A DNA stretch of 64,000 bases from Sphingobacterium spiritivorum ATCC 33861 (lineage in GTDB: Bacteria; Bacteroidota; Bacteroidia; Sphingobacteriales; Sphingobacteriaceae): contig NZ_GL379772.1 in NCBI RefSeq assembly GCF_000143765.1, positions 186,001 through 250,000 on the forward strand, read 5' to 3'. Shown here one piece after another: positions 63,949 to 64,000 of the stretch. A model generated the notes under the pieces. It saw only the letters and a program-made list of their open reading frames with translations. It ran no database searches and had not been told where the DNA came from. The position numbers and the translations under genes were made by a program. The stretch's first letter is position 1. The number at the start of each line of letters is the position of its first letter.

Positions 63949-64000
63949 GCGCAACCCTTATCATAGCAATTTTATTTATTTCTGCTTTATCCAGCGGAAT
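63945..64000 (+). CDS. Start of a membrane protein gene (cut by window end)
   Basis: An ATG overlapping the PAP2 stop opens a frame reading MSATLIIAILFISALSSGI, a hydrophobic N-terminal helix, to the end of the window. Only 18 complete codons are visible. It could be a ZIP-type transporter, which often begins this way in Bacteroidota, but too little is seen to name it. Confidence 0.5.
   Translation, partial: MSATLIIAILFISALSSG

Overview
The window looks like a chromosome segment from a Bacteroidota bacterium of the Sphingobacteriaceae, most likely Sphingobacterium. Supporting this are a SusC/SusD polysaccharide-utilization locus with a hybrid two-component regulator, Bacteroidota-type -7 promoter boxes (TAnnTTTG), weak Shine-Dalgarno sequences, a long PurL, RNase Y, and a type II-C CRISPR system with 46-bp repeats. 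The genus is an inference; no 16S rRNA is present.

Layout. 1-2.9 kb: the 3' end of a leucine-rich-repeat-like gene, then a zinc-ribbon membrane protein paired with an SPFH/GYF_2 protein. 3.0-8.6 kb: the four-gene ligase-associated DNA-repair cassette (PdeM-type phosphoesterase, Lhr-like helicase, ATP-dependent ligase, MBL exonuclease) with overlapping reading frames. 8.7-9.2 kb: three tandem ~152-bp repeats. 9.2-14.8 kb: a membrane protein, RNase Y, a probable 6S RNA, ZapA, a coiled-coil protein and PheT. 14.9-23.8 kb: a complete type II-C CRISPR-Cas locus with 33 intact repeats plus two aberrant units at the left end, then cas2, cas1 and cas9 on the minus strand, a cas9 regulatory region, and tracrRNA. 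24-27.6 kb: purL. 27.8-29.7 kb: an EthD-like lipoprotein and an MFS exporter. 29.9-41.7 kb: a metal (probably copper) homeostasis island with divergent arms, an RND tripartite pump plus TRASH-like lipoprotein on the minus strand, and Cys-rich, HMA-DUF3347, DUF3347, haem-binding and multicopper-oxidase genes on the plus strand. 42-56.6 kb: a polysaccharide-utilization locus predicted to act on chondroitin-type glycosaminoglycans (sulfatase, PL8 lyase, SusC, SusD, DUF5017, GH88, hybrid two-component regulator). 56.7-64 kb: a GDPD enzyme, RlmF, a WYL regulator divergent from a tRNA-like (YrlA-type) RNA and rtcB, GlmM, a PAP2 phosphatase, and the start of a membrane protein.

The most striking signal lies between cas9 and tracrRNA. 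A predicted ~200-nt plus-strand RNA (about 23437-23638, with a -7 box and an intrinsic terminator) contains a copy of the first 15 nt of the CRISPR repeat. The 11 nt directly 5' of that copy, which is the seed position of a guide, match a site 116-126 bp upstream of the cas9 start codon. This is the architecture expected of a natural partial-match guide RNA that lets Cas9 bind and repress its own promoter. It is analogous to Francisella scaRNA and streptococcal long tracrRNA, but in a type II-C system and as a separate crRNA-like gene. The same interval is bounded by an exact 20-bp direct repeat that includes the cas9 start codon, so it may have been rearranged.

Other non-coding signals are the circularly permuted tRNA-like RNA upstream of rtcB, two ACGCA-N7-TGCG(T/C) palindromes between the WYL regulator and that RNA, a two-turn direct repeat upstream of the polysaccharide-utilization operon, and the aberrant left end of the CRISPR array. 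All similarity statements come from reading motifs by eye; no database search was run.
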